Positions 24,179 through 32,589 of a stretch of DNA of 32,589 bases are shown in pieces. The notes under the pieces are model-generated. The model had not been told where the DNA came from and did no database searches. It worked only from the letters and a program-made list of their open reading frames with translations. Position numbers and translations under genes: made by a program. The stretch covers positions 1-32,589 of the forward strand of contig SDWO01000064.1 of assembly GCA_004195325.1 (NCBI GenBank). The letters run 5' to 3'. Each line of letters begins with the position of its first letter. Position 1 is the first letter of the stretch. This stretch comes from Candidatus Izemoplasma acidinucleici. Its GTDB lineage: Bacteria; Bacillota_I; Bacilli_A; Izemoplasmatales; Izemoplasmataceae.

Positions 24179-26429
24179 GTATTGCGTATGTTTTTTCTAG
24201 GTAGGCATATAAGAACGAAATCCCAAGTAAGATAAATCCTAAGATGAAGTACGTCATCATTCTAACAAATGTTGTTAAATCTTGACTGTAGAAATCATAG
24301 ATAAAGAATTTACCTAAACTAAAGTAAATTGAACCTAATCCAATCTTTCTTGTCATTGTCCAATTTTTTCTAAATCCAAATAAGATACCTACCGCTGAAG
24401 CAATCAAGAAATAACTTGACAAGATTACTTTATCGAATTCAATGTTGATGTATCTATGAATGAAGAAGCTTTGAACAAGTACACCAATTCCAAACAATAT
24501 GATAAAGAATTTCTCTTCTGTCTTTTCTTGATAGAAATCTCTGTATGTTTCGCGCAATGAAATGATTATGTATCCATTCATCACAAACATAAATGTAAAT
24601 TTGAATACATCACTAAATAAACTGAAATCATGATCAAAGTATACTAGATTAATAGAAAATGTCAGTAGAACAATTGCTGTATTAACAATTAATACAAAAT
24701 TCTTTCTATACTGTACTTTCCAAATATTCAATACAGCCAAATATCGGTATCCAATAAATAGTAGTAAGACAGATGCTAGTAAGTATGCTATATCCGTGCT
24801 GAGTAGATCATATGTAAATGTGGTAACAACAGGAATTAAAACAACCATCATTACACCATGGGCGAAGATACTATCTTCTTTATTATCATCTTCTTTAAAA
24901 TGTTTAAATAACGTGTTAATGGCAATCATTAGAACTCCCATCATCATTGTAATAAAGATGATGTTTGATTGTTCAAATGTAAATGTACCATCTTGATAAA
25001 GGAAATTGACATTAGTTAAAATCACTAAAACGCCAACCACATAAGCAATAAACTTGTGAATATTATCTTTTGTGAACTTCCCTAGGACAAAGAATATTAT
25101 TGCCTCTATTACTAATAAAAGATTTCTAAGTGCAAAATCATCCTCGGTAATTGAATAACCTCTACCTACAGTAAAGGTATAAAGTATTCCTAGACCTGCC
25201 ATAATTACTATAAAATAGTTTTTAAAATCAGTAACAACTTTTGCTTGCTGCTTATATAAGTAAACATATAGTGGAATAAACGAGATGATTAGTACGAGTA
25301 TTGTATTACTACCATCAGTTAATCCAAATCCACTTGATAGGCCTTCAGCGATTAATAATGAACTAACAAACAATATTACAGTTGTTTGAAATGCCACAAG
25401 GAAACGTGCATTAGGATCATACTTATCACTTGCATAGATTGTTGTCACATATCCAAAGAATGTACCAAACAATCCAAGGATGAACATTCCAAATACAACA
25501 GAACCAATATTTAATGGCACTGTAGTAATGAAGAACACTACAATCACGACGTAGATAAGACTATTAATTAAAAACGAAACCAATCTAGCCTGCTTGCTGT
25601 CTTTAAAATAATTCACTGCGTAATTATATGTAATGTATCCAAGTACAGTTGTATAGATTAAGAACTCAAGGAATAAACTAACACTATTTCCGGGTTCTAT
25701 TTCTATAACAAATAGTAATGCACTTAGGAAATAAAAAGCAAATAGTATAACATCTAAGAATTCATAACGTTTTGCTCTAAAATAGGCAAAACTACCTATA
25801 ACTAGTATCAACGATAGATAAGTTAATACATGACTATCAATTAAGCCAAATCCGTCTTTAGCTAATATAAAACTATAGAGCATGACAAATAAACTTAAAC
25901 CATAAAACACATTGCTAAAGACAATTCCTTTTTTCTTCTCAGCAAAGAAGGCAAGTCCAAAGATAAAAGCACCTGTAGAGAAGATAAGTAATACTCTACC
26001 AAATTCATTTAACCAGTTCACATATGCCAATTGTCCAAATGAGATTACTCCTAAGAATATTAGAATTGTTGCTATTTTTACTATTACGTTCTTACCTAGA
26101 AAAAACTCCATCAAGGGACTCGGTTTTTTAGGTGTATGTACAACTTTTTGAAATTGATGTTTTGGTTCAACAGACTTTTGAGTTACTGCTTCTTTTTTAA
26201 CTTCTTGTTTAACTAGGACTTCTGGAACTTCATTTGTAATTACAGTTTCTGTTTCAGTTTCGGTATGCTTCCTAAGTTCAAGTCTTAGTCTGTGGTTCTC
26301 TTCTTGAAGTTTCTTATTACCAAAGTAAACATCCCTAACTTCATTTTTAAGATCAAGTACCAAATCACTTAATTCTTTTTGTGTCTCCATGACTTTCTTT
26401 GTCTTTTCAATTAGCTTATTATTTTCCAT
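24165..26429 (-). CDS. DUF2339 polytopic membrane protein
   Basis: The 754-residue product starts at ATG 26429, which has GGGGG 7 bases upstream; the ATG at 26435 is too close to it. Residues 5-55 form a predicted coiled coil rich in Lys, Glu and Leu. A polar linker with Thr-Glu repeats and prolines runs to about 108. The rest is about twenty membrane helices that start with GKNVIVKIATILIFLGVISFG, the DUF2339 entry motif. DUF2339 proteins have no established biochemical role; a cell-envelope function is often suspected. It shares a bidirectional terminator with the TIR-like gene but has its own upstream region. Confidence 0.82.
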   Translation of the reverse strand: MENNKLIEKTKKVMETQKELSDLVLDLKNEVRDVYFGNKKLQEENHRLRLELRKHTETETETVITNEVPEVLVKQEVKKEAVTQKSVEPKHQFQKVVHTPKKPSPLMEFFLGKNVIVKIATILIFLGVISFGQLAYVNWLNEFGRVLLIFSTGAFIFGLAFFAEKKKGIVFSNVFYGLSLFVMLYSFILAKDGFGLIDSHVLTYLSLILVIGSFAYFRAKRYEFLDVILFAFYFLSALLFVIEIEPGNSVSLFLEFLIYTTVLGYITYNYAVNYFKDSKQARLVSFLINSLIYVVIVVFFITTVPLNIGSVVFGMFILGLFGTFFGYVTTIYASDKYDPNARFLVAFQTTVILFVSSLLIAEGLSSGFGLTDGSNTILVLIISFIPLYVYLYKQQAKVVTDFKNYFIVIMAGLGILYTFTVGRGYSITEDDFALRNLLLVIEAIIFFVLGKFTKDNIHKFIAYVVGVLVILTNVNFLYQDGTFTFEQSNIIFITMMMGVLMIAINTLFKHFKEDDNKEDSIFAHGVMMVVLIPVVTTFTYDLLSTDIAYLLASVLLLFIGYRYLAVLNIWKVQYRKNFVLIVNTAIVLLTFSINLVYFDHDFSLFSDVFKFTFMFVMNGYIIISLRETYRDFYQEKTEEKFFIILFGIGVLVQSFFIHRYINIEFDKVILSSYFLIASAVGILFGFRKNWTMTRKIGLGSIYFSLGKFFIYDFYSQDLTTFVRMMTYFILGFILLGISFLYAYLEKTYAIQKEE

Positions 26430-26546
26430 AATCATTCCCCCATTTAGTACATTATATCATTATCAATATTTTACTACAAATGAGCGTGTTTTCATATATA
26501 TATAATTGAATAGATTTTTTCACTATAACATCTATTCATTACATAC

Positions 26547-26584
26547 AAAAGAGCCTCTAATAGTAACATTAGGACTCTTTTTTT
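26547..26584. terminator. Terminator-like hairpin between two minus-strand genes
   Basis: AAAGAG/CTCTTT and CTAAT/ATTAG arms with a small internal bulge enclose AGTAAC. The T-run is longer on the plus side, but the position, 55 bases after the stop of the 26639-27196 gene, fits termination on the minus strand. Confidence 0.65.
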
Positions 26585-26638
26585 ATATTCCTTTTAAATT
26601 ATAATTATATTTTGATACTCTTCTCAATTAAAGTCAGA

Positions 26639-27196
26639 TTAATATACTTCAAATGTTGTTTTGTTATCTGAACTATCCTCTAAGTTGCTTTTTAGTAAAA
26701 ATAAGTTATTCATCTCTCCAGCATTCTTTCTACATAAAACACCGCAGTTATCTCCTAAAATCCCTAAACTTAATTTTCTTGCTGCTGTAGCTGTATCTTC
26801 ATCCGCAATAAGTTTTAAATCCGTATAGTCATTATGTAATGTGTTTTTACATTGTTTAAATGCCTGAGGGTGAGATACTACAGAATCAATGTCCTTAATA
26901 GTAGTTGATTCGTTTTTAACAAATAGGAAATGATTGATAGAAATTGTGATTTCATCTTTTCTTTGAATTTTTAAATGACTTAAAACTATCTCAGATTCTT
27001 TCACTATTCCTCCACTTGAATTTCTAACTGCAACAACTCCAAAATCTACTCTTTTCTTAATAACGTTATCTAAAACGTTGAATGAAGAGACTAGAGGTAA
27101 TAATTGATAATTATTGAAGTTGCTTTTGCATGCAAATTCTAAAGCAGCTTGTTCTGAATTTGAGCCTTCTACTCCTTGATACCCTATAATAATCAT
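26639..27196 (-). CDS. Stand-alone prephenate-dehydratase-like domain, altered active site
   Basis: The 185-residue product is a type-2 periplasmic-binding-fold domain of the prephenate dehydratase (PheA) family. It shows IIGYQGVEGSNSEQAALEF at 3-21, DFGVVAVRNSSGGIV at 51-65, SHPQAFKQC at 108-116 and DTATAAR at 134-140, and ends NLEDSSDNKTTF. Functional enzymes have a Thr-Arg-Phe motif where this has Thr-Thr-Phe (180-182), and they usually carry an ACT domain, absent here. The protein stops three residues after the motif. It may be a divergent enzyme, a sensor of aromatic metabolites or a decaying gene. No other aromatic amino acid genes are nearby. The ribosome site is weak (AAAGGGG). Confidence 0.78.
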   Translation of the reverse strand: MIIIGYQGVEGSNSEQAALEFACKSNFNNYQLLPLVSSFNVLDNVIKKRVDFGVVAVRNSSGGIVKESEIVLSHLKIQRKDEITISINHFLFVKNESTTIKDIDSVVSHPQAFKQCKNTLHNDYTDLKLIADEDTATAARKLSLGILGDNCGVLCRKNAGEMNNLFLLKSNLEDSSDNKTTFEVY

Positions 27197-27338
27197 ATGT
27201 TTATGCCCCTTTCAGATTTGTTTTATTTTACATTCAAATCAATCATTAGTCAATATCCAAGACTATTTTAAACCAATGAAAGCATTTTCTTGATGACATC
27301 GAGTAATTATTACCTGCTTTATTAAGTTATTTTGATAT

Positions 27339-27367
27339 AAAAAGGAAACCCAATGGATTTCCTTTTT
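27339..27367 (-). terminator. Terminator of the RCC1/Ig operon
   Basis: AAAAAGGAAA pairs with TTTCCTTTTT, with an inner CC/GG pair and one mismatch. On the minus strand it ends in a T-run, 6 bases after the stop of the small lipoprotein gene. Confidence 0.75.
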
Positions 27368-27372
27368 TATAC

Positions 27373-27897
27373 TTATTCAATTACGTTAACGTATCTAATT
27401 ATTGCTCCTTCGTTCCCACTAGAATCAGTCGCTATGTATGTCACTTCATATACTCCTACTGAAGTAATATCAACTGTGCCTATTTTTGTACATGTTAAGG
27501 TTTCACCCGAGTTATCTATTACATCACATCCACTATCTGTCCAAGTACCGTTAAGAAGTATTGTATCCACTCCTTCAAGTATTGTTAATACTGGATCTGT
27601 TTGATCTAGGACTGATACATATCTAGTAATTACGTATTCTGTTCCTTCTGATGTAACACGATAAGTTATTTCTTGTGTTCCCAATTCTGAATTATCAATA
27701 GTGTCTGACGAATAGATTGTAACTGTAGTAGTTCCGGTAGTATATAAGACTCCTTTATCTACCCATGTTTCATCTAGTTCTATCGTATCTATTCCCTCTA
27801 TTAGTTGTAATGTGATTTCTTCATCTTCTTTTTTATCACTACAACCTGCTAATACTATTACAAACATTAATAGAACAATGATTAATAATTTTCTCAT
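27373..27897 (-). CDS. Small lipoprotein with two Ig-like (DUF5011-like) domains
   Basis: The 174-residue product starts MRKLLIIVLLMFVIVLAGC, a lipoprotein signal with lipidation at Cys19. Two Ig-like units follow, at about 28-97 and 98-174. The second has a C-x11-C pair (CDVIDNSGETLTC) and a VGVYEVTYIATDSSGN strand, the same plan as the units in the 1575-residue lipoprotein at 17554. Its start overlaps the stop of the RCC1/Ig gene as ATGA (27894-27897), so the two are coupled. It could anchor or cap the larger secreted protein, which has no anchor of its own; that is inference. Confidence 0.85.
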   Translation of the reverse strand: MRKLLIIVLLMFVIVLAGCSDKKEDEEITLQLIEGIDTIELDETWVDKGVLYTTGTTTVTIYSSDTIDNSELGTQEITYRVTSEGTEYVITRYVSVLDQTDPVLTILEGVDTILLNGTWTDSGCDVIDNSGETLTCTKIGTVDITSVGVYEVTYIATDSSGNEGAIIRYVNVIE

Positions 27898-30800
27898 AAT
27901 ACCACCTCAAATTCATTTTCTTTGAAAGCTACAAGTTCTATTACTTCCTTAGATACCACTACGACAACTACATCGTATTGATAATTTACACCTGAAGAAG
28001 TTGGTGTACTGTAGGTAACTTTGTAAGTACCTGGTGTCGCTGTATTAAGATTATCTAAATCTACACTACATGTATATTTAGTAATATCAACATAGACATC
28101 ACAACTACCTTCATTAAATACTGAATTTACTTTAATTGTAGTGATTGCCTCCCCAATCTCAAATACTACCAATGGGATTGGATTTACTACAGTAACCACT
28201 CTTTTAACAATAGTTTCATTATCACTTGCGTCAGTCACTGTATAAATGATCTGATACACGCCAACCACTGTTTCATCGACAGTACCTGATACTGAAATAG
28301 TAACAGCCTGTAAATCAATTGCTATAACACCTTCATCTGTATATACAGAATCGGAATATATTGTATCTACAGAGGATTCTAAAATCACTACTGGTGCTGT
28401 TGTATCTTCTACGATTACAGATCTTGTTAATGTAACTAGATTGTCAGCACTGTCAGTTACATTATAGGTAATTACATATGTTCCTAATGTATTAGAATCA
28501 ACAGTACCTAATACTTCAATAATACACTCATCTAATCCATTGTCGACACATTCAATTCCAAGATCAAGATATGCATCTCCTAATTCGTGATACAAGGTTT
28601 GTTCTCCTATAAGAGTAACATCTGGATCAATATTATCTTCAACAGTAACATTGAATGTTCTTTCAAATGAATTCATTGATTCATCTGTTGCCTCTAATGT
28701 AATTGAGTACGTTCCTACTACTGAGTAATCTACATCATCAAATGTTACACTGATAGTTGGTATTTCGCCTGAGTCATCTGTCAATCCTTCTATATATGTT
28801 TCCCAATCAATATCTGTTTCACCTAATCCAATAATAACTGTATCAATTGGATCAAAATACGGTGCGTAATAATCTTCAACGTGCAACGTTACTTGTGTTG
28901 ATGCATTGTTCCCTGAACTGTCATATACATAGAGAGTAATTGTATAAGTACCGACAATTGAATAATCTACTAATGAATCATCAAGAGTGATATTATATGT
29001 AACATCACCGTCGAAATAATCAATCGCTTCAATAAAGCTTGTATCATTCAGATTTTCATTTAATCCGACAATAGGCTCGTTATATATAAATATTTCAGGT
29101 GGTACACTGTCTGATATTGTAACTGAGAATGTATCTGAAGTTGAATTTTCACTTTCATCTTCGACGATTATTGTTACTTGGTAAGTGTCTAATGCGAAAA
29201 AGTCTATCGATTCAATTACAGTATACGTTAATACACCGTTACTATTATCCAGTTCATTTACTACTAAACTTTCAAAGTCAAAACTTGAATACTCTCCAAC
29301 TTCAAACTCTAAGTCCTGAATCAAATCAAATGTTGGTGGTGTTGTATCAACAATATTGATATCAACAATTAATGTTCCTTCGTTCAAACTTGAATCAGTA
29401 ACTGTGAATGTAATTGTATAAACACCAACTTGATCATATTCTACTGCTCCACTCGTTATTATTTGCGGAGAAAGGTTTCCGTCAATATTATCATTAGCAG
29501 CAACATGCGTACTAATATCATAATTTGCAGTGTTTACTTCTAATGTTGTTACCCCAGTATATGTAATAACAGGGGCTATTATATCTGTTACTTCTACATT
29601 AAATTCTTGGTTGTAAGAATTTGATGATTCATCCTCTGCTGTGATTGATACAGTATAAATGCCTGGGACATTATAAATTATATAATCTTCAACTAATATA
29701 GAGATTATCCCTGGACTATTATCATATAAGTTCAATACATAAGTTTCCCAATCAATAGGACTAGTCCCTGATGGAATTGATTGATCGATAATTGTTTCAA
29801 ATGATGGTGATTCATTGTCATCTACCATTACACCAAACACATCAGCAGCACCACTTGGAGCGATACTTCCGGCACTAAAATTGATTGTCTCAATTGTATA
29901 ATCCAATGGATCATTCAGGGCATAAGTGTTCGGTATTTTTATAGTGATTTTACCAACATCTTCTTCCATAAATGCTTTTGAATATGTAGTACCGTTTATT
30001 ACAATACTTACTAAATCATCGTATATATCATATTCAAAATACAAATCGATATATACATCGGAATTAAGTAGATATTGCTCATCATTCATATAAATGAATT
30101 TAATCTTATTCAATCTAGAAATATCTCTATTAATTTGAATGACATCAACGGAGCTACTTAAACTACCTATTCCTAGTTCCCCATCAACGTTACTACCAAA
30201 TCCGTAAAGATTATCTATTGTCGAAAATATAAATGTTGTATGTTCTCCTAGAAAATAGTTATTGATGTCTTCTGAACCAAGATCAAAGTCCGCTGTTACT
30301 TCATCTGGATATTCTTCATCAAAATTATATCCATTACCTAATTTACTATAACTACCTTGTCCCCAACTATATGTTCTTCCGTAATCTGTATAAATCATTG
30401 AATGCCAAGATCCAATCGCTAATTGTATAATATTTTCACTTGGATCAATTGAGAATTGATTTGTAATTGAGTATGGAAGATTTCTATTGAGAAGTCCACC
30501 TTCACCTAAACTTCCATATTGGTTCTCACCCCAAACACATACTTCGTTTGTGTTTGTAATGAACCCACTGAATGTTTCTCCTACTTCAATATCTATAATG
30601 GTATCTTCACCGACAGTAATACAATTACTAATTGTTGTCTCAACAATAGTATGATTAACATCGAATGTCCCCATACCTAATTGTCCATATTGATTACTAC
30701 CAAATGCTAATATTCTACCATCACTGGTATAGAGTAAAGTATGATCTGTCGCAGGATATACTCCGATTATTACTTCGCCAGGATCTAGTCCTAGATTTGA

Positions 30801-31577
30801 TGTAATGTCGACAGGTAAGTTTCTATCTATTAGTGTTAAATCTCCTAACTGTCCATCTGGATTATATCCAAAGGATAATACTCTTGAGTCAGATGTTAAT
30901 ACGAATGTATTGTATCTACCTGAGAATACTTTAGCTGGTGATTCTCCAACACCTAGATTTAAGTTCGCTGTGATATCTATTCTTATAGAACTACTAACAT
31001 AATCACCTGTCCCAAGTTGTCCATAAGTATTTCTACCCCATGTGAATAACCTACCATCACTTGTCAATCCGACACTATGGCCATCACCTGTATCTACATC
31101 TACATAGTTCTCACCTTCTTCAAGTTCCGGTGTTTCTGAATGTATTGGTCTATCTTGTTCTAGTAGATGACCCATTCCTAGAGAACCCAATTCATTGTTC
31201 CCCCAAACAAATAATCTACCATCATCAAGAATGGCTAATGAGTGTTCATAATTACTACTAAAATCCATATATCCTTGAGGTAAGTAACTACTAGTTTCAA
31301 ACATGTCAAAATTTACTGGTATCAAAAGAGGAGTTATTGAGGAAGCTACTTCTCCATAACTATGTCCTAATCCTCCGTAATAGTTTGTTCCCCAAGAATA
31401 GAAATTTGATTGATTTGTTTTTACAAATACGTTTCCATAAGTTATTTTTATTTCAACCCCGTATTCGCCAATTGCAAATACTGAAGTATCAATTGGATAT
31501 GGTGATGAAACAGTATCTCCAAGACCTTGTCCAATAAGTCCTCCACTATTATAACCAAATCCGAATATTCTTCCAGT
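27894..31577 (-). CDS. C-terminal part of a secreted RCC1/Ig-domain protein, split by a frameshift
   Basis: The frame is open from 31577, just after a TAA, to 27894 (1227 codons). It has no start of its own: the TTG at 31325 lacks a ribosome site, and RCC1-like sequence continues upstream of it. It has nine RCC1 motifs (from TGRIFGFGYN through GRLFTWGRNTYGQLG to DNLYGFGSNVDGELG), spaced about 55 residues. A beta-sandwich region and about eight Ig-like/DUF5011-type domains of 75-80 residues follow, with DxTxPV and VGTYTITxxVTDxSxN motifs. No C-terminal anchor or sorting signal is seen. It belongs to the same gene as 31549-32445. Confidence 0.85.
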   Translation of the reverse strand, partial: TGRIFGFGYNSGGLIGQGLGDTVSSPYPIDTSVFAIGEYGVEIKITYGNVFVKTNQSNFYSWGTNYYGGLGHSYGEVASSITPLLIPVNFDMFETSSYLPQGYMDFSSNYEHSLAILDDGRLFVWGNNELGSLGMGHLLEQDRPIHSETPELEEGENYVDVDTGDGHSVGLTSDGRLFTWGRNTYGQLGTGDYVSSSIRIDITANLNLGVGESPAKVFSGRYNTFVLTSDSRVLSFGYNPDGQLGDLTLIDRNLPVDITSNLGLDPGEVIIGVYPATDHTLLYTSDGRILAFGSNQYGQLGMGTFDVNHTIVETTISNCITVGEDTIIDIEVGETFSGFITNTNEVCVWGENQYGSLGEGGLLNRNLPYSITNQFSIDPSENIIQLAIGSWHSMIYTDYGRTYSWGQGSYSKLGNGYNFDEEYPDEVTADFDLGSEDINNYFLGEHTTFIFSTIDNLYGFGSNVDGELGIGSLSSSVDVIQINRDISRLNKIKFIYMNDEQYLLNSDVYIDLYFEYDIYDDLVSIVINGTTYSKAFMEEDVGKITIKIPNTYALNDPLDYTIETINFSAGSIAPSGAADVFGVMVDDNESPSFETIIDQSIPSGTSPIDWETYVLNLYDNSPGIISILVEDYIIYNVPGIYTVSITAEDESSNSYNQEFNVEVTDIIAPVITYTGVTTLEVNTANYDISTHVAANDNIDGNLSPQIITSGAVEYDQVGVYTITFTVTDSSLNEGTLIVDINIVDTTPPTFDLIQDLEFEVGEYSSFDFESLVVNELDNSNGVLTYTVIESIDFFALDTYQVTIIVEDESENSTSDTFSVTISDSVPPEIFIYNEPIVGLNENLNDTSFIEAIDYFDGDVTYNITLDDSLVDYSIVGTYTITLYVYDSSGNNASTQVTLHVEDYYAPYFDPIDTVIIGLGETDIDWETYIEGLTDDSGEIPTISVTFDDVDYSVVGTYSITLEATDESMNSFERTFNVTVEDNIDPDVTLIGEQTLYHELGDAYLDLGIECVDNGLDECIIEVLGTVDSNTLGTYVITYNVTDSADNLVTLTRSVIVEDTTAPVVILESSVDTIYSDSVYTDEGVIAIDLQAVTISVSGTVDETVVGVYQIIYTVTDASDNETIVKRVVTVVNPIPLVVFEIGEAITTIKVNSVFNEGSCDVYVDITKYTCSVDLDNLNTATPGTYKVTYSTPTSSGVNYQYDVVVVVVSKEVIELVAFKENEFEVVL

Positions 31578-32445
31578 TTAATCCGGCACTGAATATTTTG
31601 CCTAAATCTGTAGTAACAACACTAAACCCATCACCACTTGAGATATCGACAATTAATTCTCCTCCAGTTAAAGGAAATTCAGCTGTAAGATTTTCTGCTG
31701 ATAACCTTATTGCTGTATCACCTAAGAATAATTCTCCATTACTATTTAAACCCCAACCATATAGGTTGTTTTGATTGCTAATAGCTAGAGCATTCCCTGA
31801 CTGAACATCGATATCAACAAGATACTCTCCTACACCTAATGTTAAGCAACTAGAATGATCAGTTGGTGAGTTTACAGAAGCTCCTACTCCATTACAAAGT
31901 ACTCCTGAATAACCCAGACCCCATGAAAATAGTCTACCTTCATCTGTTAACACAAATCCAGCTGATGAACCTGCGTCTATATCAATAATGTTTTCACCTA
32001 CATTTAATGGGAAATTAGAAGTTGTTTCCACTGGTACATTTGAACTTGTTGTTGTACCATCTCCAATAGCTCTTGCGTTATTCCACCCCCATCCAAAAAC
32101 TCTGTTTTTGTTGGTAGTAGCTAGCATCGTATAATGTGTCACATCGAAATGTGTTACATATTCATCACTTGCTAGATTCATTCCTGGAGTTATGTCTTCC
32201 GGTACGTAAGTTGGATCATATGTTCCATTCCCCAATTGTCCCTTATCATTATATCCCCATGTGAATAATCTACCATCAGTGGTTAATCCCGCATTGGAAA
32301 ACCAACCACCTTTAATTTCTTCGAATACTGCCTCCTGGTAGTATTCGTAATCTGTAATTTTTACTACTTCCGCTTTTGATTTAGTTATGGTAACAAAGCA
32401 AAAAAGAAGTACTAAAATTAAAAGCTTCTTCACCAATGTTTTCAT
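31549..32445 (-). CDS. N-terminal part of the RCC1/Ig-domain protein (signal peptide and RCC1 repeats)
   Basis: ATG at 32445, 6 bases after GGGAG, gives 298 residues; the ATG at 32448 is only 3 bases away from it. A Sec signal peptide is followed by a likely cleavage after SKA (about residue 26). Five RCC1 motifs follow, for example GRLFTWGYNDKGQLGNG and NNLYGWGLNSNGEL. The last one, LGKIFSAGLN, runs out of frame into WKNIRIWL and a stop at 31549. The next RCC1 motif resumes in another frame at 31577. Together the two parts hold 14 motifs, enough for two seven-bladed propellers. Either the gene is broken or the assembly has a local error. Confidence 0.83.
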   Translation of the reverse strand: MKTLVKKLLILVLLFCFVTITKSKAEVVKITDYEYYQEAVFEEIKGGWFSNAGLTTDGRLFTWGYNDKGQLGNGTYDPTYVPEDITPGMNLASDEYVTHFDVTHYTMLATTNKNRVFGWGWNNARAIGDGTTTSSNVPVETTSNFPLNVGENIIDIDAGSSAGFVLTDEGRLFSWGLGYSGVLCNGVGASVNSPTDHSSCLTLGVGEYLVDIDVQSGNALAISNQNNLYGWGLNSNGELFLGDTAIRLSAENLTAEFPLTGGELIVDISSGDGFSVVTTDLGKIFSAGLNWKNIRIWL

Positions 32446-32469
32446 CATATTCTCCCTTCAAAAAGAATA

Positions 32470-32500
32470 AAAAAATACCATCATTTTAGTTGATGGCATA
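32470..32500 (-). terminator. Terminator or attenuator just upstream of the RCC1 gene
   Basis: On the minus strand TGCCATCA pairs with TGATGGTA, and TTTTTTTATT follows. It ends about 20 bases before the RCC1 gene start. It most likely ends a gene beyond the window edge, but an attenuator for the RCC1 gene is possible. Confidence 0.6.
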
Positions 32501-32589
32501 TAAGTATTTGTTATTTATGTAATATCAACCTAATAGTCTTGAACGCGAAGTACTACTATCAATTTGATGACAACCTTACAATTTATATT

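Noticed and set aside
29129-31537. Plus-strand open frames opposite the RCC1/Ig gene
   Set aside because: They are antisense shadows of the repeat-rich coding strand, with no ribosome sites and low-complexity translation.
32530-32589. Minus-strand open frame of 19 codons running in from the window edge to a TAG at 32530
   Set aside because: Too short to show protein character. The terminator at 32470-32500 is compatible with it being a gene end, but nothing else supports it.

Overview
The window is AT-rich bacterial chromosome from what looks like a low-GC Bacillota or Mollicutes-like bacterium, for example an Izemoplasmatales- or Acholeplasma-type lineage. This placement is an inference from base composition, strong AGGAGG-type ribosome binding sites, several N-terminal lipoboxes, BspA-type and RCC1-type surface proteins and a DUF2339 protein. 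No 16S gene is present. TGA is used as a stop and TGG as Trp, so the genetic code is standard and not the mycoplasma code. Bases 1-32 are not biological: they are a Nextera/Tn5 library adapter left at the contig end, so the sequence is from a draft assembly and the first gene is cut there.

Layout. 33-2726 (minus strand): a truncated membrane peptide, a small membrane protein, an NtdP-like nucleotide phosphatase, and two tRNA wobble-position modification enzymes (TrmL, QueG). 2727-3323: a divergent regulatory unit made of an unannotated 29-codon ORF with its own terminator (minus) and an XRE regulator (plus). 3331-14558 (minus): an apparent 11-gene operon that begins with thiolase, short-chain dehydrogenase and a KASIII-like enzyme, continues with a complete LIV-type ABC importer (livH, livM, livG, livF, livK), and ends with a CoA-transferase and two alpha/beta hydrolases. 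A TetR regulator is divergent (14744-15343) and a TGAA-N6-TTCA palindrome lies between. The gene set suggests uptake of an organic acid or ester, ester hydrolysis, CoA activation by transfer, and a beta-hydroxyacyl/beta-ketoacyl/thiolase route. The substrate cannot be read from sequence.

15479-17235 (minus): one soluble and one membrane protein of unknown function. 17554-22281 (plus): a 1575-residue lipoprotein with five Ig-like units of exactly 78 residues, then BspA-like leucine-rich repeats that settle into an exact 101-residue super-repeat. 22363-26429: an isolated RsmH with an N-terminal extension, an orphan TIR-like (DUF1863/ThsB-like) protein with its own promoter and terminator, and a DUF2339 polytopic membrane protein. 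26639-27196 (minus): a stand-alone prephenate-dehydratase-like domain with an altered catalytic TRF motif and no ACT domain.

27373-32445 (minus): a large secreted protein with RCC1 beta-propeller repeats followed by Ig-like domains, split by a frameshift near 31549-31577, and translationally coupled to a small Ig-domain lipoprotein. The split looks like loss of part of one RCC1 module, or an assembly collapse. The last 140 bases hold a terminator and no gene that I can support.
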